Below, one piece after another: positions 23,022 to 35,935 of a stretch of DNA of 64,000 nt. Below the pieces are notes generated by a model, which saw nothing but the letters and a program-made list of their open reading frames with translations, was not told the origin of the DNA and did no database searches. Positions within the stretch are counted from its first letter, which is position 1. Each line of letters starts with the position of its first letter. Source of the DNA: Tribonema minus (Eukaryota > Sar > Xanthophyceae > Tribonematales > Tribonemataceae); NCBI GenBank assembly GCA_017506865.1, contig JAFCMP010000518.1, positions 62,001-126,000 on the forward strand. The letters are read 5' to 3'. The position numbers and the translations under genes were made by a program.

Positions 23022-23486
23022 GACTGCAGCAGCAAACAGAAACATGACGCTCAACTCAGCAGAAGCAGCACCGCTAATCACCGATTTGCACAACAGTGCA
23101 ACCATCACGCATGCTCTGCATGGCTCAGGCAAGAGAGAGTGGCAACAAAGTTTCCGCAGGTCAGGGCATCACATTGACCTCAGCTCCTCGTTTTTAAGTT
23201 TGTGATGAAAGCCCTCAGTTCAGAAAATGAGTCTCTTGGTGTCAGACCAACGTGCTCTCAACCCCGCTACACAAGCTGTACCCTCAACCAGATGTGCCGC
23301 ACTGGCTCTGCCGCCTTCTAGTACTAGGACCGGAGCGGAAGTAAAAGCGTATTGGGAGCATGCCTGACCCGGGCGCTGCTGCAATTGTCGTTGCAGCGGT
23401 GCAGCTTCATACGCACAGCAACACAACTCATTTCGCTGTCACGGTCTAGGGCGCTGCACAGCTCTGGTGGTTCTGAAGCAACTCAC

Positions 23487-23707
23487 CTACCGTCGTCTAA
23501 GTCGGCCAGCTCTTTCAGCCAAGCAGCTTCGACCAGGTCTGACCTGAAGCCGCTGGGACGTGCGCTGCTGCTGCCAACCTGGCAAGAGCGCGGGAGGTTG
23601 CGGGCGGTGAGGTGATTATGAGCAGCAACAGTGGCTGCACTCTGACGCCGGAACAAATGGCATCCGACAGTGAGGGAGCAGCCACTATTATCAGTCTCAC
23701 CTGCCAC
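23487..23707 (-). CDS. Candidate exon of unknown gene
   Basis: The minus strand encodes FRSDLVEAAWLKELADLDDG and ends at a consensus donor (GTGAGT, last exon base 23,487). A possible acceptor (CGCTCTTGCCAG) lies at about 23,582, which would make a roughly 95-base exon. It sits upstream of the ATG at 23,021 on the same strand, so it could be part of a different gene or a longer version of the Crinkler-type gene. No family is recognised. Confidence 0.35.
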
Positions 23708-23889
23708 CTGCCGCTGAGCGTGTCAATGCTCCAGAGTTCGGCTTCCTATATGCTGGACCGCGACCAGCGCAGCACCAGCTATGCGGATAGATTATGCGCT
23801 CGTGCGTTGGTCCAAGCCCTGCTCTTGATGCTACGATACCTGTGCCGCGCCCTGTCTCTGAGGCACACCCTTGCGCCTGTTACTGCTGC

Positions 23890-25244
23890 TGCTGGGAGTT
23901 CTTCCACCCTGGCTGCCAGTGTGTGAAGTTTGAGTTGAACATCTTGAACAGCAGCAGCAGGCCAGGCAGCAGGCAGCAGCAGCAGCAGCAGCATAGGCCC
24001 GGGCTGCCGTCCGGTCGCCCTACCTTGAGGATGATCTCCCTGTGGTTCAACGCATCAAGTGCCAGAAGCTGCCTGGCAGCAGCACTTCATCGGCACGAAC
24101 GGCACGAAGGGGGACCCTTCTTCAAGGACCGTCGACCGCACTCACGACGCTATAGACTCTTATCGGCGCGATGTGATTTGCCAGCAGCTGTTGGCGAGAC
24201 GGAACCGCCACGACAGGCCTGAGGGAGGCCGCCGCTTCGATGACGTGCTGCTACAAGCCACTTTCTTGCAAGGCAGCCAGCTTCCCACGCTACGGAGCAG
24301 CGCGACACCGCCGCTGGCAGCTATTGTGATCTCTATGGTTCACATTGGCGGGTGCCAGGTAAGAAAACATGGCCTTGCAGCTTCACCTGGCAAGTGCCCC
24401 GTCTCCGTACCAGCAAGTTGATCTCTGCGATGCCATCACTGTCACTATTATCAGTCTTGACTTGCGGTGCGTTGCTGTGTCTGGCGTTTATCGCTTCGCA
24501 TTGCTTGCCACAGTACCATCGCCAGTACGTATGCATCTGCGTTGACACAACTATTGCCTGGCTTTTTGGTGCAGGTGCCACGGGAAGCAATGCAAGCTGC
24601 CTCGCCGACGACGACTGGCGTGCCGAACTGGGCTTGCAAGTGGCAGAGCTGGTCGAGACGGCAGTCAGCGTGCTTGGCAATGTCACTGGAACAATGCCAA
24701 TGCTGAAGGCGGGGAATGACTCAGAGCTTGGATGGCACGTGCTTGTGACAGTGATGGCCGCTGTGTTGGAGGATGCGGGGGAGGCGAGCAAGTTGCAGGT
24801 GCCCAATACGTGGTGCGCGCGCCACATTGGCAACAACAGCACGGCTGTCGCAGATGCGCAGCAGCGGCGTACAGCTGCCCTAGCTGCGCGTGCAGATGGC
24901 ATCTCGGCGAAGGGTGCACTAGAAGCTGACCAGTTCCTCTTTTTGCAGCGGCAGACTAGATGCAACAAGCTAAGCGAGGCAATGATTGCGGTCATCATAG
25001 AGGTTTGGCACAGCGAGGAGGTCAGCCGCAGGAACGGAAACACCAGCGACGTCAAGAAGGCCAGCAAGCACCGGGATGCAGCCCAGCATCCTGCACAGGT
25101 GCAGATCCGCACCGCTGCAGAGGCGTACGGCTTATTCCTGAAGTCATCAGACTATCAGGCTGCTAGGAAGGCGGAGGGGTGGAGAGGCGGGAGGGAAGTG
25201 TCTTACATTGTGTTTCAGCTACACATGTGCTGGTGCATTAGCCA
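23890..25244 (+). pseudogene. Two-copy coding family, copy 1 (probably transposon-related)
   Basis: After a CAG-rich leader (23,950-23,995) this plus-strand region is homologous over at least 0.7 kb to 41,031-41,790: both contain GGTTCAACGCATCAAGT and GACCGTCGACCGCAC-type segments in the same order and spacing. The shared protein frame includes VDRTHDAIDSY and VICQ. From 24,352 the frame stays open to 25,302, with a long stretch near 24,830-25,240 containing IIEVWHSEEVSRRNGNTSDV and EAYGLFLKSSDYQAARKAEG, ending at a consensus donor (GCCAG then GTGAGT at 25,245). Frames change between 23.9 and 24.35 kb, so either introns or decay are present. The repeat nature and composition suggest a transposon protein; I cannot name the superfamily. 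Confidence 0.45.
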
Positions 25245-28200
25245 GGTGAGTACTAGAGATTGTAGTGTCAGCAGTAGATGTGATGCCGCTATCACGGGCT
25301 GAACGGCGCAGAGTACTTGAAGTCAGCAAGTACACAAATGCATATGAAATACTACGCATCAATAAGGCATCTTTGTTACAGTGCTTATTTGGTGTGGAGA
25401 CTCTCACTCAACCTGCTCTGGTTTATAAGTGTGCATGCTTGCTTTGTGCCGTCTAGCTGGTATGAGAACGATGTGCGCAATACGTGTAATGCTGGCGGCG
25501 ACGCGTTGTGTAACTAATGCTGATGTTTTTACAAAAATGTGCAACTTCAAATTTGCAGTTTTGTCGGTTTTTTGCGCTTGCCGAAACGGCAACCGGCGGC
25601 TTTGAACCGCAATAACTTTTTGAAATGTAGACCGTCTTCAAATCTGGTCGATGCATGTGAAAGCCCTTGAAGTTGTCTACAACATGCATACAGAGACCAT
25701 ATGGCAACAACACTGTTATCCATTTTGTTTCTCCTGCGCAAAGTGAACTGCCTAATAAATTGATACGGAGGAAGTATACTATTGGTCGAGCCTAATAAAT
25801 GTGAATCTGTAAGGCTCAACCATGCAAACCATGCGAACGTACTCACACAATGGCTTCGTTCTGTGCAGAACAGGCGGTGCTCGTCCCCAGCCAGTGTCAC
25901 TGGGAATATTGAGCTCAGGCAGTTCGACGCCGTGCCCACTCATCATCCCTGTCAACCACATGCAACTCTAATCCTTTGATAATCCTGCAACCCCCCCCCC
26001 CTACTTGCACATGCAGATGGTCCTCGTCCCCAGCCACAAGTACTTTGAGCTCACCCCAGTCCGACATCGCGCCCACCAACGTCAACCGCATGACGTTTAA
26101 ACTAAATCCTTAATGCAACTGCAACTCCTAGTAGCACACCATGATCACCCTCCAGCTCCGCTCACCCCGTTCAAGCGCCCTGGCAAGGCTGCTGCAGTCC
26201 TCGTTGAGCTCAAGCATTTTGGCGCTGGGCGCATCACTGTGAACTACTTCCTCCGTCCCATAAGTATTGTTATATCCGCAGCAGCGTGCGCAAAGACTCC
26301 AGAGAAGGCCTTGAACATTGTTGCTGGCTTAAGATAAAGCATGACACATGTCTAGGACTATCTTGTGTCAAATTCTCAGCGCGTAACTCCGTGATGAACT
26401 TACAAACGACCTGTTACCGTGTACTCGACTTTTACACAGCGCAGCAGGCATGCATACACCACTCCCAAACAATTAGGAGGCTGTGCTGGCTGCCAATTTG
26501 AGGGGTAAACCAGTTTTCGTGTGTACGCCCTACCAACATGTCATGGTCAGAACCTAAGGCAACCTTCGGCAACAGCTCACAACGTCACAAGACTGTGTAT
26601 GCACCACATACGCTGCTCAAGGCCGGCTGGCGTGCTGGGCTGCCTTGCGTCGTTTTGGCACAACGGAGTCTTGACCAGCGCAGCAGCCTTGCGTGTCCAT
26701 CGCATGGGCAGCAATTTCACCACACCATAGTATCGCAGTAGTGAGACATCTCGGAACATTTGGGCGCCCCCACCACATAGGCGTGGTGCTGTAACGCCAT
26801 GCCCTATCCAGGCCTGGTGACACGCCACCTCAGCAACGACGTCCACCAAACGAGGCCTACCAGGCACCTTGTGCGAACAGGCTGGTGCTTAGATTGCTGC
26901 TATAGCTTGAGTAGCACCAACAGAACGGCAGGATTGGTGGACAGCTCACCTGGGCTCACGGTACAGGAGCTGCAGCCTGCACCCCCTTCGCAGAGTTGCA
27001 GTCGCCTGCTGCTGCTCTCGCCCACGCAGACATTGGTGCACCACTCACACAGCACACCACCAAGTGCACCAGCCACAGGATGTCATCTTTGCTGCTCTGT
27101 AAAGGGATACCGAGTGCCTGCCGCATGCCAAGTGGTGCCGGCAGCAAGTTGTAGCCACCTGACTGTCACACAGCTCAATTTTAGACCTCCAGGCAAAAAT
27201 CCGGCTTGTCGGCCACAAGCACCCCCTGGCCATGTGGTGCGCTAAGTAAGTATGGAACTGATGCCATCGTTGGCAGCTGTGAGCAACCACTCCTCCTCGA
27301 GTGTCGTGTAGGACGTATGCTGCGTGTGCTTCTGCCACAGTGATTGTTGCGCGCCACGGCGGATTTGACTTTTGGCGAAATTTCGGCCTAAATTTGACCC
27401 TGAAATTGGGGAAAGTTGCACGCACGCTCTACTTCAAAGGTGAACATCGAGTCTCTGAAATTTTTTGAGCACATCGCCGAAAAGCTTGCAATCTCATCTT
27501 TCATTTTCATATACTGACTTCAGGCCTGCGATTCAGTCTGAAAAAGTTAGCTTTGAGGTCAAAATGGTATTAAAATACTTATGGGACGGAGGAAGTACTA
27601 AACAAAACATTACGCTAAAACTGAGCCTCTCACCCAGTGCATCATGAGCTAATGTCCTCAGACTCAATGTATGCATGCTTGCGGGATGTGCTGGCATCTA
27701 CATGCTCACCACGCATGCTTGACATTGATGGCGTCGCCACACATTTTTGCATATGACGCCACACTAGCGAACAACGCTACGCTCGCAGCTGATGACAAGC
27801 TTGCTTGAGAGGATGCGTCCTTCAGCGCGACTATGGAGGCTGCACTGCAGGACAAGCTGCGGAAAGACAGGGGGCATCGGGCGTGCACAGTTCGACGTGT
27901 CAGTTAGCGACGCTGTACTTACCCCCGCTGGGCCAGCCGCTGTGTAGCAAGTGTTAGTCGGTGTAGCACACTACAGTACTGGTGGCTGTTGACTGGAGCG
28001 ATATGCAGTTGCAGTCACATAATGCGCAGTGTCAGCGCGAACGACGTTTTGCTGGTTCGAGTGGGTTGAATTCAATACACACTGATCGGGTTTCACAACT
28101 AGAAGAGCAGTGGCGGTATTTTCTTCTTTGACTGGTGCTGGTGCACGTGATTTCAATTCGGCATGCAATCAGTTTGTTTGTGCTGCAATGGCATGCACTG

Positions 28201-28339
28201 CATCACACACAACCATGGCACACTTTATTTGATTGCGTGGCATACTGCAGCGCAGAAGGTGCACCTAGCATGCAGTCACCCAATATCTGCATGGAAGCAG
28301 ACGGCAGCTGTCATCACAGACATAACCTGACACAGCTGA
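25245..28339. other. No recognised gene
   Basis: Unassigned DNA. A C homopolymer lies at 25,990-26,000. The minus strand at 27,150-26,956 contains a protein-like stretch (GMRQALGIPLQSSKDDILWL) with frames shifting around it, possibly a decayed exon. Duplicated wording about CCCGTCCCC/AGCCA near 25,880 and 26,025 and CATGCAACTCTAATCC/ATGACGTTTAAACTAAATCC marks a short diverged duplication of about 130 bases. Nothing else stands out. Confidence 0.3.
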
Positions 28340-28760
28340 AAAGTAATAGCCCACTTTGCTGTTTGCAGTTTGGTGTTTGTGAAAATGAGAGTATTTACAC
28401 TGAAGACTATTGTCGACAGCTAAACTATCACAGACATTGCTGTATGCAGCTGTACAGCAATAACCCATTTGCTGTTCGGAGTTTTCAGTTTGTTGATATG
28501 AAATTTATATACACTTTGGTCCTCTCTATTAATGAACAAGTAGTTGAGCTGTATAGTGTACTTGGCAAACAACAGGAACAGTAAACTCCAAACAGCAAAC
28601 AGCAAGTGCACAATCATCGCGACAGCCTGTACAACAATTTAATGTCTGTATGAAAGTAACTGACAGCTGTCACTATTACATGTAGCACATGATGTAGACA
28701 AACAGCGATAATCCCTTTGCTGTGTGCAGTTTGCGGTTTGTGATCATGAATCTGGAGAGC
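28340..28760. repeat. Diverged ~112-bp direct repeats
   Basis: Three related blocks, near 28,347, 28,459 and 28,703, each read AATAGCCCACTTTGCTGTTTG or a close variant followed by CAGTTTG and TTTGTGA/TTGATATGA. The first two are about 112 bases apart; the third is further away after an insertion or a lost unit. Confidence 0.65.
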
Positions 28761-30204
28761 CCTGATGTAGAGCAAGCTCAATCCTTGTTAGACATGGCGT
28801 CTTACTCTCTTTGATTCCTTGACCTTACATTGGTAATTTTGCGTGTTTGAGGCTGAAAATGTTGATCTCTCAGGCAGTGGAAGTTACGAATACTGTTCTT
28901 GACAGGCCCAGCCTCAGGAACTTCAAGTTTACACCAAAGCTCAGGTTTGTGTTGTAAGGCCAGTATAGTGACTGCAGTGCTAATTGGCGTTGTGAAGGAA
29001 AGCAGTGCAGTATCTTGACCTCAATGTTTTGACCTGCCGTCGCAAGCCCGCAAGCCACCCGTGTTGTAAGAACGTGTCAATGAGAGTAGTGCAGCAAGTT
29101 GTGCCCTCGATGCCTGACCTGCAGCCAAAAGCGCGCCAGCCACCCGTGTTGGATGGACGTGTTGCAGAAGAGCAATGCAAGCAAGTTGTGCCTCAGTCCC
29201 TGACCTGCAAGCTGTGTGAAAAATACTTTCCAGTCAGAAACTCAGCTGTCATTTGTATCAATTGGAAGTCACCGTGAAGTGTTGGGCCTGCAGCAACCTG
29301 CACTAGCCCTACTGTCAGTGACTGTCCCTTGCGCCACTTTCATCTTTCTCAGTAGGGCAGGATACTTCCGACCATCAAGTGGAGCAAGTCTGCTGATGTA
29401 AGGGAAGCTTGGAACGTGCTTCAACCTGTCATACCCCTGATGACTCAGGCTTGGTACTAACATCAACAGCAGCAGCAACTCACACAGCAGCACAGCAGCA
29501 GCAGCACAGCACACAATCCACAGACACACTGCACAGGCATGTACGGCAGACACGCACCCCAGCCTGGTGGCCGCTGATAATTGCCATGGCAAGAGTTTTC
29601 AATGCAGTTCTGCACAGACCACCAGCGAAACTTAAAGCAGGGCTTAATTAGGCTTAACAGGCTTCAGGTACAATCCTGCCCCAAGGATACCCCAGGAGCT
29701 TATAGCTCAAACCCAACTCGGTCACCTCAAGGCTCTAACAATTGGGTGTGTTGACCCATCGTCCTTGTAATGAAAAATGTGTCGACCCTTACCCTGACCC
29801 CACCCTTTTTTAATATGGTCTACTTCATATCGAAACTGCAAATGTGCCTACATTAATCAATCGCCGCGCAATGCGTGAACATCCCATACGTACTGCCCAT
29901 CACTTCATTCAAAAAGTCACCAAGCTTGGCGAAGCACTCTTGATGTGCAGGGTAATGGGTTCTGTGCATAATTTGGTGTTTTGCCACCTGTGCATGTTTC
30001 AGTCGTTTATGACGATATGTAACGTTTCTAGAGCAGCGCATTGAGGGTCCACGTCGCAACTGCAACATTCATGGACGGTAACATGCCTGTACAAACATGT
30101 GCTCTTGAATACGTGCTCTGACAGCTCAAATACAGGTTCTTGCATCTGAAGAGACAAATATCTAAGACTAGGCATTTGACGTCAGACGCGGTGCTCACAG
30201 TTGA
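28761..30204. other. No recognised gene; one short duplication
   Basis: At 29,085-29,220 the segment AGCAAGTTGTGCC...CTGACCTGCA occurs twice about 95 bases apart. A small CAG run is at 29,465-29,510. The 29,005-29,277 frame (90 codons) spans this duplication and includes a cysteine pair (LTCKLCEKYF), but there is no further support for a gene. Confidence 0.35.
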
Positions 30205-30890
30205 AGCTGAAGTACTTTTATTAACATGTGTAAGTCCACAACCCCTCGGTCTGAGCAGCCAACAATGAATTGCGAACTTTCACAGTCAGCACCAAAAATC
30301 ACATGTAAATCTGGCTAAAGCATCCACATCCCATCCCAATCTCGCTCCTCCAAAGCCGTCCCCCGCATAGTCCCCAAAGCCTCCTGTGGCCCGTGTGGCA
30401 GCCATGTGGCCCATCACAAGTGCGGAAAGCGCCATCTGCAATGAGGCTGACAAGGCCGCTCTTATGCGTGACATTACGATGCTCTTCAGTGCCCTTGACC
30501 GTGCTGAGACTGGCGCCGCCTCCCTAGCGGACCATTCTGCCATAGCCCCCAGCAGCTGCTGTCCCAGGTTTCCGAAGGACCCAATTGCCAAAGTGGCAAG
30601 TTTGTAGCAATTCTGGTCATAATGACCAGAATAGTTGGTGCGCTTCGTCTCCTCCCGGTCCTTGCAGCATTGCTCCGGATTGCGTATGGTCTTCCGCGCA
30701 TTGGACATGCATTGCGCTTCGAAGCATGTAACGTCCACCATAAGTGGAGCTGGCGTGCAGGCCCGTTGTAGCCTGTGAGTGGGAAGGCATGAGCAGGCAG
30801 CACTATGTCCATCCGCAGGTCTGGTTGCGTCGACGCGATGAAGGGCGTGCGGCACGCTCTGCGTTGTGCGTTTGATCCGAACATGGACCA
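30205..30890 (-). mobile_element. LINE 3' end, 5'-truncated (RLE family)
   Basis: The minus strand encodes QPDLRMDIVLPAHAFPLTGY, then after a frameshift near 30,770 PLMVDVTCFEAQ and NYSGHYDQNCYKLATLAIGS, ending in ARSRALKSIVMSRIRAALSA. This follows the C-terminus of the full-length LINE at 55.8-61.1 kb from about residue 1,600. Both aspartates of the restriction-like endonuclease core (RMDIV and VDVT) are kept. The 3' end has the family motif TTAATAAAAGTAC near 30,220. It belongs with the 15.6-kb copy in one subfamily. Confidence 0.85.
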
Positions 30891-32334
30891 GTGTATCGTA
30901 CTATCAATGGTATATTGCCGTACATATCTTGTGAATGGTGCTGTTGCCACCTGTAGTTTGCATCCTGCTACCACATTTTCAAGAATGGTTGGTCACCACG
31001 TATAGTGTGCAGGTTTTGAGCTATGTAGCTGTTATGACTGATCAGTGTTTGTGCACTTGCTGACGCGATCCTCGCTGACAGGGTACCTGCAGCGTGCGCT
31101 CAACAAGTGATCGAAAGCAGCGCACCCGGTGTACAGGCAGTGCTGTAACACGAGCCAAATTGGATATGGGGCACAGCAAGCACGAAGGGAGTGGGAGGAT
31201 TGAGCGGGACACTGTTTCCTATGCTGGTCGAGCAGCCAATCGGGGACTGCTTCAGGACCGACATGTTGATGTCTGATGTGAGGACACTGGGATAGGGGGG
31301 TGCAGAGGCCAGGACTCTTGGGGTGTGCAGATAGTACCTCTTGAGGTGTCATACAACTGACGTGCATAAATGTCATATACGCAGATGCAGGACATATATG
31401 TAGATGCACCAGATGTAGATGCACGTGAAGCGCAAGCAGCATAGATTTAGTGTGCGAGCAGTCAAGAGAGCAGCGCGGGCATCACAGCAATACACCCAAA
31501 TATGTTCATGGCATTCATGGCGTACGCGAGTCTTTGCATGCGTGCGCGCATCCTCATGTGCTTGTCATTGCCCAGGTGCATACACTGCGCGCTCTGCGGC
31601 CTTCACGTAGTACATGGTCTCCACTGCCTTGCCTGTGTGCACACATAGGCCCTGTGCAGCGTGCCACAAGGTGTCATGCTGTAGGCCTTGTATGCTTGTA
31701 TGCCTTGCTCAGTGTGCTTCATGATCAACCCTGCACAGCGTTTACACCTTCCGGAGGCTCCCCCGTGCTGGGCCCTGTGCGAACTCAGACTTTACAACCC
31801 CTCGAAGTATGCAAGTGTACATTGTGCAAGTGCCCCCTCTAACCCTTTGAAACCCCCTACAACTCCCCCCTGTCGCCCGCCTGTGCGGTCAACTCGTTGT
31901 GTGCTGCACATTGTCCTAAGATGCACCTCCATCCGGACCAGTAGGGACCAAGCATCATGAGTGTTACTTGTACATGGATACTCGTTTTGACGTTGAGTAC
32001 ACAACCAAATCAGTAGGGCCAAAGCAACTTGAGTGAGGTTCAACCTTCGCCTACCCGAGCACTAATCATATGCAGCCCTGCTGAAACGAGGTTGAACTCT
32101 CTCTATACTTGAAGTTTCTGACGCTGTCAAACGAGACCTCGCCAACTTTACATTGTCTAGTATTGTTACTTTATACAATTAAGATGTTGTGTTTCGATAG
32201 TTCAAGTGCCGGAACCTGTTTCTGCCGATAGCACAAGCTGTGCAGATGCTACAAATCTGTAGGATCAAAGCGGCCTGATATTGTTCCAACATGAGAGCTC
32301 CCTATGTGCTGCCTTACGTTGCACAGCCTGACTG
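30891..32334. other. No recognised gene
   Basis: No supported coding sequence. From about 32,010 the DNA contains faint, decayed versions of the array words seen further right (GAGTGAGGTTCAACCTTC, ACTTGAAGTTTCTGACGCTG). This suggests the left flank of the second recombinase copy once carried an array too. Confidence 0.4.
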
Positions 32335-34984
32335 AATACAGTTGAAGTTGTGCTTATTCGATGTTCTTGAAGTTCATTCAGGTGTTTTGGCCAGACTAAA
32401 TGGAGATTCAGCCCCGGAGATTGGTGGAAAAATATAGGTTCGCGCAACTAAAGCAGTTCAATACATAATCTCGAACTTCAGCATGCTCATTGCCAGTGAT
32501 CACAGTCACGACGAAATCTGCAAGAGTATAAGAGCAAGCAGGCAAGCGCCTAGCATGTCCAAGAGCTCAGGAATGACATTTGTGTTCAATGACTCACCGT
32601 CAGGCCAAGTGAGGGCCAATGCTGAAGCCACCATGAAGAAAAGTAGCCGCTTCAGCCCCAGCTCTGTCAATGAGCTGGCGTCTTGGGTTCCAAGTGGCAC
32701 AACCTACGCCTAAAATGATCAAGACGAGCATCACAAAAGCATGGTCAAGGAGGCAAACGTCTGCGATATCATAAGAGAGGCGGTGGCTGCGGATACGCCA
32801 CCTCCAACAACGGCACAGCGCAGCGACATGTTCACAACTCTAGGTGAGGAGGCGAAGCATTTGTGGTGTATTTGGGTTGCTTCCCTTCATGCAGCTGTGG
32901 CATATGCGCTTTGGACGGTCCTTGTACCATACTTTAGGCCAGAACGGTCGAAAGTGGGCAACAGATTGCAAGGTACGCATACTTAGCCATTACGGCAGCT
33001 ATGGCGTCAGACTATGTCAGCAGAGCACCCAAGGATATCCTGCCTCTCGATCACTACGACTGGAACCTCACCTCAGCTGATGTGAGGCTCTGTTACTCAA
33101 CTATTTCTTGGTTGAGGGGCGACCATGCTAGAGCAGGTGGCATGTCTACGCAGTCCATCCGGGGTGTAGCAAGCACTGTCAGTGTATCAATGTGGACGGC
33201 CACAAAAGTGCTCAGGCGCGAACGTCATCCGCTCGGTGCCATTCGCTTTCTCACTGCTAAGGAGCGGATGGGGCTTGTCCTTGGACATGTCGTGCTGGAG
33301 GATATGCTGTCGGGACCCGCATCGCCCCCCCGCTCAACTACGCTGAGTTGGCGTCGGACGCCGACACGTTCAAGCTATGCAAGGAGTACATTTTCCTTGC
33401 TCCATTACAGAAGACGCCTCCTTCTCCGACCTATTCATTGTCAGAGCACTCTTTTTGATGCGCGCGCGCCGGGTGGCCGAGGAGTGCACTACGGAGGGGT
33501 GAACTGAGAAGGACTTTACCGGCAGGTATTCGAGGCAACAAAAACACGACCGCCGGCTTCAACATTGACCTCGTATCAGGGTTTGGCGCCGTCAAGAGGA
33601 GCGGAGCGGAGCGGCACATGCCGATGTGATGGACATAGCAGCAACACATGCCCACATGCGCTCTGCAGACCAGGTGTGGCAAATCAGGGCAATCACATAC
33701 ATACTCGGTCCAAAAGTTTATTTGACACTTTCAGGGACGCAATTCTCACCATCGGAGGCGGCTGAGGGCGGACGTCGCTGTCAGCCGTGCCCTGGACAGC
33801 GGAGTCCTGAAATCGATGAAAGCTGCAGGTCGCCTCTGTGACATCGAGGATGACGGCCTGCGCGACATGATGCAAGCTCTCCTGCAGCAGATATGGAGCC
33901 GCGAGTGGAAATTAGTCATCGACCCTAGGCTGAGTATGCATGGCATACCGCAGCAGGCACAGTCGTTTCTGATGCGACAGCAGCGGACGAGGGGGGAATC
34001 GTCATGTTTGCAGACAGCAAGTCATGCACAAGGTACAATGCAGAGAAAATTCAGCTCCTCTGATGTTTCACTTCTCATGGATCGGGTCACAGGTGTGGCG
34101 TCATAGAGGAGTACAAACTTAGCAAACGTGAAGACAAGGTGTTTGACACGCTTTACATAACGCGAGCTTTCAATACGGCCTCATGCCAAGACGACAGACT
34201 TCCACATCTCGCAACATGGGAGCTGTCCGAGACGGAGAGCACAATAGTGCACTGCGTGTTGCTGTTGTGCAGGCCGAAGCTCGGCACAGGCGCCAAGAGC
34301 ACAACACTCACGTTTATCGATGCTTCTGGAGCTCCTATCACACAGCGCTGGATTGAAACCAAGATGGCACAGCTCGATGAGGAATGGTTAGGATTTTCAA
34401 GACAAGGGCCGCACGCTCTGTGCCTGTGGCTCTCGTGGATGGCGAACAGCGGATTGGAACAGCATTCGGGTGACAAGAGGCAGGGTTTGACAGTGTGGCG
34501 GCATATTCAGGTTTCAAGGTGCTCGTTGTGGGAGCGTTACATAACACATAGCCACAATGGGCCGGCAAAGCGCGTCGGTAAGATGTTGCGAGACGGATGG
34601 GTTAACACTCACGTCCCTTCGCCTCCAGCACCTGCAACGGGTGCTGATAGTTTATCATGTTTTGCACGAAGCAGAGGACGGCGAGTGCAATACTTCTAGC
34701 GCAGCTACAGCATCAACAGCTGCTGCATCCGGCACGACAGACAACCTAGAACCTGAATGCGCCAAGATGCCGTACAAAAAAGGCATCGGGCCTTAAGCGC
34801 AAGGCTTACAGAGACAACATCGTGGTCGCGGTGCAAGCACATGGCGGCGGCGATGTGAAGTGCGCATTTGACACGCTTGCCACCAAACGCCACCTTGGCC
34901 AGCTCAGCGCTCAAAAGCAGCGGTTTCGATATGATGTCACGTTCTTCAAGGCACTGACCTCAAGGAAAAGCTGCATAAAATGAT
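32335..34984 (+). pseudogene. Tyrosine recombinase pseudogene, copy 2
   Basis: Homologous to the intact gene at 45,533-48,046 including at least 150 bases of 5' flank (GGAGATTC...CTCAGCATG/CTTCAGCATG). The equivalent start is at 32,555 (MSKSSGMTFVFND). A stop follows at 32,711, and many frameshifts break the rest; readable pieces lie at 32,741-32,986, 33,001-33,280, 33,565-33,680 and 34,139-34,699. In the catalytic box the intact PHSLRTMW has become PHALCLW: one codon is lost and the catalytic Arg position is no longer Arg, while the candidate nucleophile in WERYITHSHNG remains. This is the oldest-looking of the three copies. Confidence 0.85.
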
Positions 34985-35935
34985 AGTGCCCTTGTAAATG
35001 GCATTTTTTTGTGACGTTCCCAGGGCTCTTCCTTCCATTACTGCTTATTGATGTAAAGTAGCCTACCTGTGCAAGGTGCAAGCACTTTCGCGCGTCCTGT
35101 TCAGTGTTATTGTATAAGGGTCAACTTTGATGTGTACTTTAAGTTCCTGACACTGTGTCTGTGAAAAAAAAGCAAACTTCAGAGGGTGACCCGAAATGCG
35201 GCTGGTACGGCGCTCGCTGGGTTTCGTAACTTGCAATCAATTGTTATAGAAGATCAAATCAGTAGGTTGAGATCAGACCGAGAGAGGTTCAAGCTTTCCT
35301 TACATGAGTACTTACCATGCTCAGCCTTACTGTCTAAAGTAGCCCACCTGAGTAAGCTGCCAGCATTTTGGGTTTGAAGTCATGTGACCGCTCAAATTAG
35401 TTGGACTGATGCAGCCTGAGAAAGGTTCAAACTTCCCCTACATCAGTACTCAAATGTTCAGCCTAACAGTGTAATCTACCAGTGTAAGGTGCAAGCACTT
35501 TCACGCATCCTGTACAGCCTTACTGTATGAAGTTGAACTATTTTGTGTACTGGAAGTTCCTGAGTCTGTGTCTGTAAAAAAAAAGGAGTAGTATGTTTCA
35601 GAGGCCGACCCTAAATGGGGCAGGAACTGCGCTTGCTATGTCGATTTCCGTAACTTGCATATAATCATTTCAGAGATCGAACAACGAGGCCGAGATCAGA
35701 CCAAGAGAGGCTCAAGCTTCCCCTACATGAGCACTCACCATGCTCAGCCTTTCTGTGTAAAGTAGCCTACTTGTGTAAGGTGCAAGTGTCTTGGGTTTGA
35801 AGCCATGTGCTCACTCAAGTTGGTGGGACTCATGCAGCGAGAGAAAGGTTCAAGCTTCCCCTACATGAGTATTCACCATCAGCCTCACTGTGTAAAAGTA
35901 GCCTACCTGCATAAGGAGCACTTTCACGCATCCTA
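34985..35935 (+). repeat. Array adjoining recombinase copy 2, plus-type orientation
   Basis: Diverged repeats with the same words as the arm at 42.9-45.3 kb: GAGGTTCAAGCTTCCCCTAC, ATGAGTACTCACCATGCTCA and GACCCTAAATGGGGCAGGAA recur with a spacing near 420 bases (about 35,183 and 35,602). Units include TGCAAGCACTTTCACGCATC. The orientation of the shared core flips immediately to the right of this block. Confidence 0.75.
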